Below are positions 44,390-53,439 of a stretch of 64,000 nt of DNA, piece by piece (positions within the stretch are counted from its first letter, which is position 1; each line of letters begins with the position of its first letter). Location of the stretch: NCBI RefSeq assembly GCF_008001235.1, contig NZ_CP040751.1, positions 2,215,001 to 2,279,000 of the forward strand. Direction: 5' to 3'. The notes beneath the pieces were generated by a model that was not told the DNA's origin, ran no database searches, and was given only the letters and a program-made list of their open reading frames with translations. The position numbers and the translations under genes were made by a program. This DNA comes from Salidesulfovibrio onnuriiensis. Its GTDB lineage: Bacteria; Desulfobacterota; Desulfovibrionia; Desulfovibrionales; Desulfovibrionaceae.

Positions 44390-44811
44390 AATAATCCTTC
44401 CTTCTTTTGCGATTAAAGGTTCACCAGTTAACGTCAATACAGTTGCTCTTTTATCTCATCTGGAAATCGTGTGCAAGGGGAAAACGTGTTTTGGTCAAAA
44501 TTTTTTTACCGTCCAAAAGGTTGAACATATCTAAAAGCGTGATTGATCCCAATATACTGAAATAATAAGATAAATTACTAAACAATGCGTGGGAGAGGTT
44601 CTTGTGTATTACTCTGTTCGTGAGTTTGGTGTTGCAAAAAAACAAAATTATAATGTTTGGCGGGATGAAGGAGTTCAATAATTTTGTTTGCATATCATGT
44701 TGGGTTGTATTGGTTCTTTATTTAATTAAATCATGGCATTAATTGATGCCAACTTCGCTGGGGCATTCTCCTGCCGTTGCTTTTCCTTCCAAAAGTTGTG
44801 AGACTGAGCCC
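44390..44811. other. AT-rich intergenic region between divergent porin and uvrC
   Basis: About 420 bases without a supported gene. It is visibly richer in A and T than the flanks and holds the promoters of two divergent genes. A minus-strand open frame at 44451-44693 has no ribosome site, an atypical composition rich in Ile, Asn and Phe, and no recognisable domain, so I leave it out. Several T/A runs (for instance 44500-44512) could be UP-element or nucleoid-protein targets. Confidence 0.5.
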
Positions 44812-46622
44812 ATGGCAACCAATTTTATCTGGAATTCCGGGGAATACCCACTACAGCCCGGCGTATATCTCATGAAAGACGCTACCGGGAAGATTATTTA
44901 CGTGGGCAAGGCCAAGAAATTGCGCACCCGTTTGGCGTCCTACTTTCGGTCCACCGGCGGGCACACGCCCAAGACCCGGGCGCTGGTGGAGCGTATCGCC
45001 TCCATCGACATCCTGCTGACGTCCAACGAGAAAGAGGCCTTGCTGCTTGAGGCCAGCCTGATCAAGAAGCACAAGCCCCGCTATAATGTGGTCCTGCGGG
45101 ACGACAAGCAGTATGTACTATTCCGGCTGGACAAGAAGTCCGAGTATCCCCGGCTGACCGTGACACGCAAGGTGGTGCGTGACGGTTCCGTCTATTTCGG
45201 GCCGTTCACCTCCGGGACTGCGGCCAAGGCCACCTGGAAGCTGCTCGGCAAGGTTTTTCCCCTGCGGAAATGTAATGACAACGCCTTCCGTAACCGGGTT
45301 CGCCCTTGTCTCTACCATCATATCAAGCAATGCCTTGCACCTTGTGTCCTGGATGTGGAGCCTGCCGTATATAAGGAAATAGTCCGTAAGGTGGAAATGT
45401 TCCTTTCCGGCCGCACCGGGGAGCTCCTTGAGCGCTTGCGCAGGGAGATGCAGCTCGCCTCGGAGTCTCTGGAGTTTGAAAGGGCTGCGGAGTATCGCGA
45501 TCAGATCCGGGCCGTGCAGAAGACCGTGGAGCGTCAGGTGGTGGTCATGCAGGACGACAAGGACCAGGACGTGATCGGGCTGGCCGAGGTCTCCGGCGGT
45601 TTGGGGTTGGGATTATTGTATATTCGCCAGGGGCGTCTGCTGGATGAAAAGCAGTTTTTCTGGCCCGGTCTGACCCTTGAAGAAGGCCCCGAGGTCCTGG
45701 AAAGTTTCATCAGTCAGTTTTATGGGGTGGAGCGCTTCATTCCATCCCGGATAATTGTTCCCGCAGCACTGGATACGGAAGCCTTGGGCGAAGCGCTTGC
45801 CGAGCGCCGGGAGGGTAAGGTGCGCATCGCCGCCGCTTCCAATGCGCATGAAAACCATCTGGTGGATATCGCACGCAAGGTGGCCCGCAGGGTGCGGGAG
45901 GAAAAGGAGAACCTTACGCAGCGACTGCAGCGGCTTTTGCGGTTGGATTTGGAGCCCGTGCGTATCGAATGCATTGACGCCTCACACCTTGGCGGGGAAG
46001 GTATGCGTGTGGGGATGGTGGTTTTCGAGCACGGACAACGCATCAAGGAAGATACGCGGATCTATACCTTTCCCGAGCTGGAGGGGACGGGGGATGATTA
46101 CGCGGCCCTTGCCGCATGGGTCTCGCGCCGGCTGGAGTCGGGGCCGCCCTGGCCCGACCTTTTGCTTATTGACGGGGGCAGGGGCAACTTTCCGCAGTGG
46201 AGCGTATCCTGGCGGATGCGGGTGCGGATGTGGGCTGGGAGTTGGCGTCCATTGCCAAGGGGCCGACCCGACGCGCCGGGGAGATGGAGGACCGGATTTT
46301 TTGCCCTGGCCGCAAGAACCCCATGCCCCTCAAGCCGGGCAGTCCGGAATTGTTGTTTTTGCAGCGGGTGCGCGACGAAACCCACCGCTTTGTCATCGGT
46401 CGGCAGCGGAGTTCACGCAAGAAACGCATGTTGGACAGTGAACTGTTGAGCCTGCCGGGAATAGGGGAAAAGACGGCCCGGATTCTCTGGGACCGTTTCG
46501 GGTCGCTGACGGCTATGCGGGAGGCGGGCGTCAAAGAAATCGAGGCCTTACCCGGCATCGGTAGGAAGCGAGCGGAAAAGATCCAGGCCCAACTTTTGGA
46601 AATGCCGCGAAACAGACGTTAG
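44812..46622 (+). pseudogene. uvrC: Excinuclease ABC subunit C, interrupted by a one-base frameshift
   Basis: UvrC makes both incisions in nucleotide excision repair. The GIY-YIG domain (PGVYLMKDATGKIIYVGKAKKL), UVR motif and RNase H-like domain (IECIDASHLGGEGMRVGMVVF) read normally from ATG 44812 to codon GGC 46183-46185 in LLIDGGRG. The rest, beginning QLSAVERILADAGAD, is in another frame and runs with DETHRFVIG and two helix-hairpin-helix motifs (LSLPGIGEKTARIL, EALPGIGRKRAEKI) to the stop at 46622. One missing C after 46185 explains it. As given, the first frame runs into 46449 and loses the catalytic His and DNA-binding HhH domain. True mutation or sequence error cannot be decided here. 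Confidence 0.9.
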
Positions 46623-47296
46623 ATTTCTTTGGGCTTTCCTATCTCAAGGTGCAGGATTTTCGTATCCGGCGTTGTTTTTTTTAGTTCCCGGTCAAAAGCC
46701 TCGGTGTTTTGCGCCAGGATGGGCCAGGTGCCCCAGTGCATGGGAATGACCGTGTTGCACTTGAGTAGCTTGCAGGCATAGGCCGCTTCCTGAGCGTCCA
46801 TGGTGAACCTCCCTCCAATGGGCAGGGCTGCAATGTCTATGTCGTTGAATCTGGAGAACAGTTCCATGTCGCCGAAAAGGCCTGTGTCCCCGGCGTGGTA
46901 GATGCATCTGTTGTCCGGCATGGTCAGGATGAAGCCCACGGCAGTGCCGGTGATGCTGGAGTGCAGCGCCTGGACCATCTTGATCTTGACGCCGCCGCGT
47001 TCAACGGTGCCGCCGATGTTCATGGGCACTCCCAGGGATTCGGGCAGCCCTTGGGCAATGAGGTTCTGAATGGTGTCGTGAACCCCCACCACCTCCGCGT
47101 CCAGGCGGATGGCCAATTCCAGCGCCTGTCCCACGTGATCGGTATGGTCGTGCGTCACCAGGATGACATCGGCCTTCGCTATTTGGTCGTAGGTGACCGG
47201 GGCGGACGGATTGCCCACGAAGAACGGATCCACGAACAGGTCGGTGTCGCCGTGCCTGTAGCGGAAATTTGCATGTCCGAACCATGTGATTTCCAT
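46619..47296 (-). CDS. UPF0173 family metal-dependent hydrolase
   Basis: A 225-residue beta-lactamase-fold protein. The metal motif HxHxDH is THDHTDH at about 48-54, with later ligands in YHAGDTGLFGDM and PMHWGTWP. Members are related to UlaG-type lactonases, but substrate is unknown. It begins eight bases after ubiX ends on the same strand, a probable two-gene unit. Its stop overlaps that of uvrC as TTAG. Confidence 0.92.
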   Translation of the reverse strand: MEITWFGHANFRYRHGDTDLFVDPFFVGNPSAPVTYDQIAKADVILVTHDHTDHVGQALELAIRLDAEVVGVHDTIQNLIAQGLPESLGVPMNIGGTVERGGVKIKMVQALHSSITGTAVGFILTMPDNRCIYHAGDTGLFGDMELFSRFNDIDIAALPIGGRFTMDAQEAAYACKLLKCNTVIPMHWGTWPILAQNTEAFDRELKKTTPDTKILHLEIGKPKEI

Positions 47297-47304
47297 GCTG
47301 CCTC

Positions 47305-47868
47305 CTATTGCCCCCAGCGGGTGAAAAGATCGTGGGGGATGCCCAGTTGGTCTAGAATTTTGCCCGCGATTTGCCGGGTGAGATCCTCCACTGTTTCAGG
47401 CTTGTGGTAGAAACCCGGGCTTGCCGGTAATATGGTTGCCCCGGCCTGTTTGGCCGTGAGCATGTTTTTCAGATGAATTTCACTCAGGGGCGTTTCCCGC
47501 ACGGCCAGGATCAGGGGACGGGCTTCCTTGAGCGTTACGTCCGCGGCGCGGTGGATCAGATTGGTTCCCAGGCCATGGGCAATGGCTGCCAGGGAGGCCA
47601 TGGAACAGGGGCAAATGATCATGCCGTCATGCAGCCAGGAACCGCTGGCTGGGGGCGCGGCAATATTGCTTGCAGCGTGAATCGCATGCGCGGCCCCGGT
47701 CAGTGTTTTTTCGTCCACGCCTTCAAGTTGCAAGACCTTTCGGGCTGCTTCCGAAACAATGAGATGGAGTTCTATGGAGGAATTGGCAGCCAGGGCCTTG
47801 GCGACTTCCAGGCCGTACTGGGCACCGCTGGCGCCTGTGACTGCAAGCAGGATACGTTTCTTCGACAT
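47305..47868 (-). CDS. ubiX: Flavin prenyltransferase
   Basis: A 187-residue UbiX/PadI-type enzyme that adds a dimethylallyl unit to FMN to make prenyl-FMN, the cofactor of UbiD decarboxylases. The start LLAVTGASGAQYGLEVAKAL binds FMN. ICPCSMASLAAIAHGLGTNLIHRAADVTLKE and ILPASPGFYHKP (shown here as parts of the chain) are family signatures. Start 47868 is preferred for its GGGGAAGG site. A ubiD homologue lies only 1.5 kb away across tRNA-Arg, so the two probably function together. Confidence 0.93.
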   Translation of the reverse strand: MSKKRILLAVTGASGAQYGLEVAKALAANSSIELHLIVSEAARKVLQLEGVDEKTLTGAAHAIHAASNIAAPPASGSWLHDGMIICPCSMASLAAIAHGLGTNLIHRAADVTLKEARPLILAVRETPLSEIHLKNMLTAKQAGATILPASPGFYHKPETVEDLTRQIAGKILDQLGIPHDLFTRWGQ

Positions 47869-48043
47869 TTGTTTTCCTTCCCCGCCGAGGTGTCTCAACA
47901 GGGATGTTGGCGTGTTTGCTGCGTATTTGGAGTATTTCTACAATTTTTTTAGAGTTTCCTGCAAGCAATTATTGTCAGGCTGTTGAAAAGCGCGGGCGGT
48001 GGGGTTCTTTTTCAGTTTTCACACGGTAATGAGATGTGTATGC

Positions 48044-48072
48044 TTGACAAAGGGCGGAGGCAGAGATAGGTA
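48044..48072 (+). promoter_or_regulatory. Promoter of tRNA-Arg
   Basis: A perfect TTGACA (48044-48049), 17-base spacer and TAGGTA (48067-48072) end 12 bases before the mature tRNA. The -10 is poor. Confidence 0.45.
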
Positions 48073-48084
48073 CTCCGCCTACGC

Positions 48085-48161
48085 GGGCAATTAGCTCAGT
48101 TGGATAGAGCGCTAGCCTCCGGAGCTAGAGGCCACAGGTTCGACTCCTGTATTGCCCACCA
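48085..48161 (+). tRNA. tRNA-Arg (anticodon CCG)
   Basis: Acceptor GGGCAAT (48085-48091) pairs with ATTGCCC (48151-48157), followed by A and an encoded CCA. The D arm is AGCTCAGTTGGATAGAGC, the anticodon stem CTAGC/GCTAG encloses CTCCGGA with CCG, and the T arm has GGTTCGACTCC. It reads CGG codons. Confidence 0.97.
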
Positions 48162-48171
48162 CGCGAAGAAT

Positions 48172-48204
48172 AAAGGCCTGTGCAGGATCTGCGCAGGCCT
48201 TTTT
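48172..48204 (+). terminator. Terminator after tRNA-Arg
   Basis: AAAGGCCTGTGCA pairs with TGCGCAGGCCTTT over 13 bp with one G-U wobble, loop GGATC, then T residues. Confidence 0.9.
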
Positions 48205-48297
48205 CGTATGCGGCTTTCTTTGTTGACTCCGGGCTTGGCTTGGGCAAGACTTTTTGCTAACCCGACTCGCTGTCATGAACGGGAACCGGAGCAAGCA

Positions 48298-48816
48298 ATG
48301 AACAAGATCGTCCTATCCGTCACCTTGAGCGTGGACAGGGAAAACACCGATGACGCCTATCTCGATTTCAACCTGACCGTTGACGAGGAATATATTCACC
48401 CCCCGGAAAGTTATGTGAACCCCGTGGATCTGGTGAACAGCGCCACCCTCGGCGGTGAGCTGTATATTTTCACCTGCAGTTGCGGCGATCCCGGCTGCCT
48501 GGGCATTGACGAGGGTATCCAGGTGTCCCACGGCAACGGTGTGGTGCGGTGGAAGGTGCGCAATCCCATTGCCTGGAATCCGGAGGAGGCTCTGCCGGAA
48601 TGGACCCACGACGTGGAGTTCGTTTTCGACAGGGATGAATATGTCTCGGCCGTCAAGGTGGCCCTGGAGCAGGCCAAGGCGCTGGTCCGCCACTGGAATG
48701 GCCCGGGGGCTCTCTGGGTTGGGCCTGGAGAGATGAGTGTCGACCAGCTCATGACCCTGGATATTTCGGATTCGTTCGCCATCATTGCCGCCGTGGACAA
48801 TCGTTCGATTCATTAA
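48298..48816 (+). CDS. Hypothetical protein with a CxCG...C motif
   Basis: A 172-residue soluble, acidic protein that I do not recognise. The middle holds FTCSCGDPGCLGIDEGIQVSH, a CxCx(4)C pattern that could bind zinc or iron, followed by GVVRWKVRNPIAWNPEE. No signal peptide or membrane helix is visible. Start 48298 is chosen because a longer frame would run back through tRNA-Arg; GGAGCAAG lies upstream. It stands alone between two terminators. Confidence 0.75.
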   Translation: MNKIVLSVTLSVDRENTDDAYLDFNLTVDEEYIHPPESYVNPVDLVNSATLGGELYIFTCSCGDPGCLGIDEGIQVSHGNGVVRWKVRNPIAWNPEEALPEWTHDVEFVFDRDEYVSAVKVALEQAKALVRHWNGPGALWVGPGEMSVDQLMTLDISDSFAIIAAVDNRSIH

Positions 48817-48838
48817 TTTTCATTTCGTTTTTTCTTGG

Positions 48839-48872
48839 GCTTCCATGCTGTTGCGGCATGGAAGCTTTTTTT
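48839..48872 (+). terminator. Terminator after the CxCG hypothetical gene
   Basis: GCTTCCATGC and GCATGGAAGC form a perfect 10-bp stem with a 7-base loop, followed by eight T. Confidence 0.93.
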
Positions 48873-48991
48873 TGTGCTTCGTGCGGGGAGCATAAGAGGG
48901 GCGGGAGCTCGGCTTCGGAATCCTATTATAATTGTTCCATGGGAATAATCGTGCTGCATTGCTATGAATAGAGAATTGTCGGGGGTGAACC

Positions 48992-49261
48992 ATGAAAAGA
49001 AACGATTGCAACCACAATGAATGCAGGGGGTGCGTTTTCTACAGGAAAAAATGCCTTGTGGGAATTCGAAGACCCTGGAATCTCAGTGCTTGCGAAAACT
49101 TTCTGCCTTATTGCCTTATTTGTACCTATCCCGAGGTTTTTTGCCGAACCTGCTGCAACCGCGCCCTGAGGGTGGACAAGCCCGTGGGCGTCGAACTGCT
49201 TGGAGGCGTTTCTCCTCCGGAGCAGGGCGTATATCAATGCGTATGGGACCCGTGCCTTTAG
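48992..49261 (+). CDS. Small cysteine-rich protein of unknown function
   Basis: An 89-residue protein with about 13 cysteines, many in pairs: DCNHNECRGCVFYRKKC, SACENF, YCLICTY, FCRTCCNR and VWDPC. No signal peptide is present, so a cytoplasmic metal-binding or Fe-S role is likelier than disulfides. GGGGGTGA lies just before the ATG. I do not recognise the family. Cys density and good ribosome site argue it is real. It lies about 120 bases upstream of ubiD in the same direction. Confidence 0.6.
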   Translation: MKRNDCNHNECRGCVFYRKKCLVGIRRPWNLSACENFLPYCLICTYPEVFCRTCCNRALRVDKPVGVELLGGVSPPEQGVYQCVWDPCL

Positions 49262-49380
49262 CAACGCCGTAACTTGCCGCCTCTCCTTCCTCTTCTCGCC
49301 GTCGCCTCCAATCCCTGCTTAACATTTCCGTCCGTTCCGTCTAGATTGATGCGCTGAAACACTTTTTGACGGAAGGCTGC

Positions 49381-51222
49381 ATGGGGTACAGAAATCTTTC
49401 TCAACTGCTCGCCGCCCTTGAACAGCGGGGTGAGTTGGTTCGTATTGAAAAGGCCGTTGACGCCGACATTGAAGCCGGGGCGATCCAGCGCCGCGTCTTT
49501 GAGGCCGGCGGGCCTGCGTTGCTGTTTACCAATGTCCGCGATTGCCGCTTTCCCATGGCCGCCAATCTTTTTGGCACCAGGGAACGCATGCGTTTCATTT
49601 TTCGCGATACCATATCCACGGTGGAGCGGCTCATGCGGCTCAAGGTGGATCCCTCCGTCGCGTTCAAACGGCCGTGGGAATACCTCGGAGCCCCCCGGGC
49701 CGCGTGGAACACCATGCCCAGAAAAGTGCGCTCGGGACCGGTCATGGAACAACAGTGCCGGATTTCGGATTTGCCCAGGCTCGTTTCCTGGCCCCGCGAC
49801 GGCGGCGGGTATGTGACCTTGCCGCAGGTCTACAGCGAAAGCCCGGAAAAGCCCGGATTCATGGGCTCCAACCTGGGCATGTACAGGGTGCAGCTTTCCG
49901 GGAACGACTTTGAGCGGGACCGCGAGGTTGGGCTGCATTATCAGATTCATCGCGGCATCGGTCACCACCATGCCCAGGCCATCTGCAGGGGCGAGGAACT
50001 CCGGGTGAATATTTTCGTCGGCGGGCCCCCCGCCATGACCCTTGGGGCGGTCATGCCGTTGCCCGAAGGCATGCCCGAGGTCTGTTTTGCGGGCGCCATG
50101 GCCGGTCATCGGATTCCCTTTGTCTGCCGGGAAGGGCAATTGCCCGTTCTGGCGGAAGCGGATTTCTGCATCAGCGGCCGCATCGATCTCAAGGTCCAGA
50201 AGCCGGAAGGGCCCTTTGGCGACCATTTGGGCTATTACAGCCTGACGCACGACTTCCCGGTTCTCAAGGTGGATGCGGTCCATCACCGCAGGGATGCGGT
50301 CTGGCCGTTCACCACGGTGGGCAGGCCCCCGCAGGAGGATACGATCTTCGGGGAATTCATCCACGAACTGACCTCGGAACTGGTGCCCACGGTCTTTGCC
50401 GGGGTGCATGAGGTGCATGCCGTTGACGCAGCCGGGGTCCATCCCCTGTTGCTGGCCGTCGGCAGCGAGCGCTACGTGCCCTATGCGGCCGAGCGCCAGC
50501 CCCAGGAATTGATCACCAATGCGCTGTCGCTCCTGGGCAACACCCAGACCTCCCTGTCCAAGTACGTGCTCATTTCCGCCAAGGAGGATGCGCCGGACCT
50601 TTCCGCCCACGACATGCCCTCCTTTTTCGACAATTTGCTCCGGCGGATCGATCTGAGCCGCGACCTGCATTTCATCACCAGGACCACCATCGACACCCTG
50701 GATTATTCGGGCATCAGCCTGAACCAGGGCTCCAAAGTCGTCATTTCCGTGGCCGGACCGCACAAGCGCGAGCTGGGCACGGAGCTCCCCGCGGATTTCA
50801 GGCTGCCGAAAGGCTTTGGCTCACCCACGGTCTTTGCGCCGGGGATTCTATTGGTTTCCGGCCCCGGCCACGACCGGAAGCGGGATGAGCATGACCCCGG
50901 GATGGAACGGCTGGGAGCGGAGCTGGAAGACATCAAGGGATTGGAAGGGTTCCCGTTCATTTTTGTGGTGGACGATGCGGAATTCACGGCCAGGAGTTGG
51001 GATAATTTCCTGTGGGTGGGCTTCACCCGTTCGGATCCGGCCACCGACATGTACGGAGTGGGCGCGTTCACCCACTGCAAGCATTGGGGGGCCGAAACCT
51101 CGGTCCTCATCGACGCAAGGCTCAAGACATACCATGCGCCGCCTCTGGAGCCCGTGCCCGAGGTGGAACGATTCGTTGACTCTCTGGGGGCGCCCGGCGG
51201 GCCGCTTCACGGCATCATATAA
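49381..51222 (+). CDS. ubiD: UbiD family decarboxylase
   Basis: A 613-residue prenyl-FMN-dependent decarboxylase. MGYRNLSQLLAALEQRGELVRI is the usual family start, so ATG 49381 is preferred over one five codons earlier; GGAAGG lies upstream. The prFMN/metal region includes GIGHHHAQAICRG and the catalytic acidic motif KPEGPFGDHLGYYS. HEVHAVDAAGVHPLLLAVG is also typical. Members decarboxylate aromatic or unsaturated acids in quinone synthesis or aromatic metabolism; sulfate reducers make menaquinone by the futalosine route, where such a protein is often found. It depends on UbiX, encoded nearby. Confidence 0.93.
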   Translation: MGYRNLSQLLAALEQRGELVRIEKAVDADIEAGAIQRRVFEAGGPALLFTNVRDCRFPMAANLFGTRERMRFIFRDTISTVERLMRLKVDPSVAFKRPWEYLGAPRAAWNTMPRKVRSGPVMEQQCRISDLPRLVSWPRDGGGYVTLPQVYSESPEKPGFMGSNLGMYRVQLSGNDFERDREVGLHYQIHRGIGHHHAQAICRGEELRVNIFVGGPPAMTLGAVMPLPEGMPEVCFAGAMAGHRIPFVCREGQLPVLAEADFCISGRIDLKVQKPEGPFGDHLGYYSLTHDFPVLKVDAVHHRRDAVWPFTTVGRPPQEDTIFGEFIHELTSELVPTVFAGVHEVHAVDAAGVHPLLLAVGSERYVPYAAERQPQELITNALSLLGNTQTSLSKYVLISAKEDAPDLSAHDMPSFFDNLLRRIDLSRDLHFITRTTIDTLDYSGISLNQGSKVVISVAGPHKRELGTELPADFRLPKGFGSPTVFAPGILLVSGPGHDRKRDEHDPGMERLGAELEDIKGLEGFPFIFVVDDAEFTARSWDNFLWVGFTRSDPATDMYGVGAFTHCKHWGAETSVLIDARLKTYHAPPLEPVPEVERFVDSLGAPGGPLHGII

Positions 51223-51233
51223 GGAGGCTTCAC

Positions 51234-51734
51234 ATGGATGAAAATGTTGTCAGTCAATTGAAGCGCGGCTTTGCCATGGATTTGTGGGAAACCATACGAT
51301 CGGCCAAGGGCGCAAAAGGAGAGCGGGTTTTCCGGCACACCATGTTCGACCAGGGGGAGATGATGGTTTTTGCGGCCCTGTTTCCCAAAAAGGAGCTGCT
51401 TGAATTCCCGGATCTGGAGCAGAATTTCGTGGAAAGGCTCAAGGTGTTCAACCTGCTGGGCGTGGCCACGGATGGCAAGACCACCATGGACATGTTCCTG
51501 CTGGGCGGCATGAACAAGCCTTTTACCTCCCTGAGTTCTGTGGAAGAGTTGATGAAGCTCTTTGACGAGGAGCCGTTGATGGCCTTTTTGGATGCCTATT
51601 TTCGGGCCCGGGGCTCAAACATAGACATCATGACCATCAGCCATGACGAGTTCATGAAGGCCGTGGAGCGGGAGGTCTTTGCCAATACCCCCATGTCCGA
51701 ACTGAGCAACTTGCAGAAGATGTTTACGAACTAA
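51234..51734 (+). CDS. Hypothetical protein downstream of ubiD
   Basis: A 166-residue soluble protein that I do not recognise. It is rich in Met, Glu, Leu and Phe and appears largely helical (LPNLEQNFVERLKVFNLLG region, then SSVEELMKLFDEEPLMAFLDAY). No cysteine motif or membrane helix is visible. A TAAGGAGG site overlapping the ubiD stop precedes it by several bases, so translation is coupled to ubiD and a shared transcript is very likely. Confidence 0.78.
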   Translation: MDENVVSQLKRGFAMDLWETIRSAKGAKGERVFRHTMFDQGEMMVFAALFPKKELLEFPDLEQNFVERLKVFNLLGVATDGKTTMDMFLLGGMNKPFTSLSSVEELMKLFDEEPLMAFLDAYFRARGSNIDIMTISHDEFMKAVEREVFANTPMSELSNLQKMFTN

Positions 51735-51752
51735 CTGTTGGTTCGGGGCGTG

Positions 51753-52157
51753 TCAGGCCTCTTCCCTGGCCTCGGCCGCCTTTTGAATGACCATGTTGAG
51801 CATGGCTTCGTGCAGCCGGATGCTGATGGAGTCGCTCTGGGTGATGTTTTCCACCAGCTCCCGAAGCTTGTCCACGGTTTCCAGCATGACCGTGATAGCT
51901 TGGTCGTTGGGGGCCATTTTCCCCTTGCGAATCATTTCCAGAATGTTTTCCAGTTTGTGGGAAAGGGACTCGATATTCTTCAGCTTGAGCAGATTTGCGC
52001 CTGCCTTGACCGAGTGGGCGTCCCGGAAAATGCCGTGGATCAGTGCGTCGTCGCAGTCCTCTCCGCAGGCCTCCAGCCTGAGCAGGCCTGCTTCAATGGA
52101 GCCCAGACGCTCTGAAGTCTCCTCCACAAAGACGTTCAGTACAGGGTCGTTTATCAT
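51753..52157 (-). CDS. Histidine phosphotransfer (Hpt) domain protein
   Basis: A 134-residue helical protein with a single Hpt domain. The phosphoacceptor is H48 in FRDAHSVKAGANLLKLKNI, and SHKLENILEMIRKGK follows as in CheA P1 domains. No kinase domain is present. It starts on the last base of the cheV stop (TAATG), so the two are translationally coupled and may form a phosphorelay between Hpt and the CheV receiver. Confidence 0.88.
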   Translation of the reverse strand: MINDPVLNVFVEETSERLGSIEAGLLRLEACGEDCDDALIHGIFRDAHSVKAGANLLKLKNIESLSHKLENILEMIRKGKMAPNDQAITVMLETVDKLRELVENITQSDSISIRLHEAMLNMVIQKAAEAREEA

Positions 52158-53113
52158 TATTCCTTTTTACCTTCGATGAGTTCGATGGCCTTCTGGGCGA
52201 TGTGTTGCAGGTCGGGCTTGGAAATCTGGAAGTCTGCCCTGACCGCTTCCCCCTTGTGGCGAAGCTCGTCCGTGATGATGGACGAATACAGGATCACCGG
52301 AAGTTTGCCAACAACCGGATCCTCCTTGATGTTCTTGGTCAGACTGAATCCGTCCATGAGCGGCATCTCGATGTCGGAAATGACCACATTGACGTATTCG
52401 GTGATGTCCTTGCCCTCGGCTTCCGCCCGCGCCTTCAGTTCCATGATTTTTCGGAGCGCCTCGTCCCCGTTGTTGGTGATGATGTAGTTGAAGTTGGAAA
52501 CTTCCAGCGACTGCTGGAGCATTGTCCTGATGGTCGCGGAGTCGTCGGCCACCAGCGCGGTGTAGCCCTTGTCCGTGACCGTCAGTGTGTCCGGGTTGAT
52601 GTCCAGGGAGAACTCGGAAAGGATGGTTTCCAGGTCTAGGAGCTGGATGAATCTGCCGCCCTTGTCCACCATGCCCACGATGGCGTCGGTGCTTTTGGCG
52701 ATGATGCCTGCCGGGGGGATGACCTCCTGCCAGCCCACGCGATGAATTTCCGTGACCCCGGAAACCAGGAACCCGGTGACTGACTGGCTGAATTCGGTGA
52801 CGATGACTATGTCCCGTTCGGTTTTCGGCATGTCTATGTCCAGCCAGACGCTCAGGTCGAGCACCGGCAGGATGTGCTGTCGCAGGGGAATGGTGCCCAT
52901 GAACGAGGGATGCGGGGCCGATTCAGGCGGCTCCAGGTTCGGCGTTTCAATGACCTGCATGACCTTGGCCACGTTGATGCCGAAGTAGTTGGGGGTGGGC
53001 GGTTCTCCCTCTTTTCTGGTCTCGTTGATGTAGAATTCGAGGATTTCGAGTTCATTGGTACCTGTTTCGAGAAGGATGCCGGTATCTATTGCAGATTTTC
53101 CTTTAACGCTCAT
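52157..53113 (-). CDS. cheV: Chemotaxis protein CheV (CheW-receiver)
   Basis: A 318-residue protein. Residues ~15-165 form a CheW-like coupling domain (ILEFYINE, GINVAKVMQVIETPNLE, HPSFMGTIPLRQHILPVLDL). A receiver domain follows, with acidic pocket VADDSATIRTML, phospho-Asp in VVISDIEMPLMDG and Lys in FQISKPDLQ. CheV couples chemoreceptors to CheA and adapts by phosphorylation. No other chemotaxis gene is near. It is followed at once by an Hpt gene. Confidence 0.93.
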   Translation of the reverse strand: MSVKGKSAIDTGILLETGTNELEILEFYINETRKEGEPPTPNYFGINVAKVMQVIETPNLEPPESAPHPSFMGTIPLRQHILPVLDLSVWLDIDMPKTERDIVIVTEFSQSVTGFLVSGVTEIHRVGWQEVIPPAGIIAKSTDAIVGMVDKGGRFIQLLDLETILSEFSLDINPDTLTVTDKGYTALVADDSATIRTMLQQSLEVSNFNYIITNNGDEALRKIMELKARAEAEGKDITEYVNVVISDIEMPLMDGFSLTKNIKEDPVVGKLPVILYSSIITDELRHKGEAVRADFQISKPDLQHIAQKAIELIEGKKE

Positions 53114-53439
53114 GCCGATTGTCCTTTCCCTTCGGTTGAATCGAAAGCCCGATATTTACTGGGCACATTACCAGCGGCAGGCTTTTGCTGTCTATACTAT
53201 TATCTTGATTATACCGTGTTTTTTTACAAAGGACATGATTTTCTCCTCTTCGTTCGGTCATGAGAAAATGGGGAGGCAATGGCGCGGGGCGGGGAGGATT
53301 CCGTGATTCGCTTCTTTTCTCCGCGCGTGTGGGCATTATTCCTTTTATTATTTGATATCATGGTGTTGCCTCCCGGTTTCAATCTGCTATGCTGCATGTA
53401 AATGGTTTTGAAAATAAGTAACGATATGGGGATGCTGGC
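53114..53439. other. Intergenic region between divergent cheV and tpx
   Basis: A 326-base gap with no supported gene. On the minus strand TATAAT (53213-53208) could be the cheV -10 but no matching -35 stands out. Ahead of tpx, TTGCCT-16-TATGCT (near 53361-53388) is a weak promoter candidate. Short open frames here lack ribosome sites. Confidence 0.5.

Noticed and set aside
44451-44693. 80-residue minus-strand frame in the AT-rich gap
   Set aside because: No ribosome site, no domain, and composition follows the AT-rich DNA.
48100-48297. N-terminal extension of the CxCG hypothetical protein
   Set aside because: It would translate through tRNA-Arg and its terminator; ATG 48298 is the sensible start.
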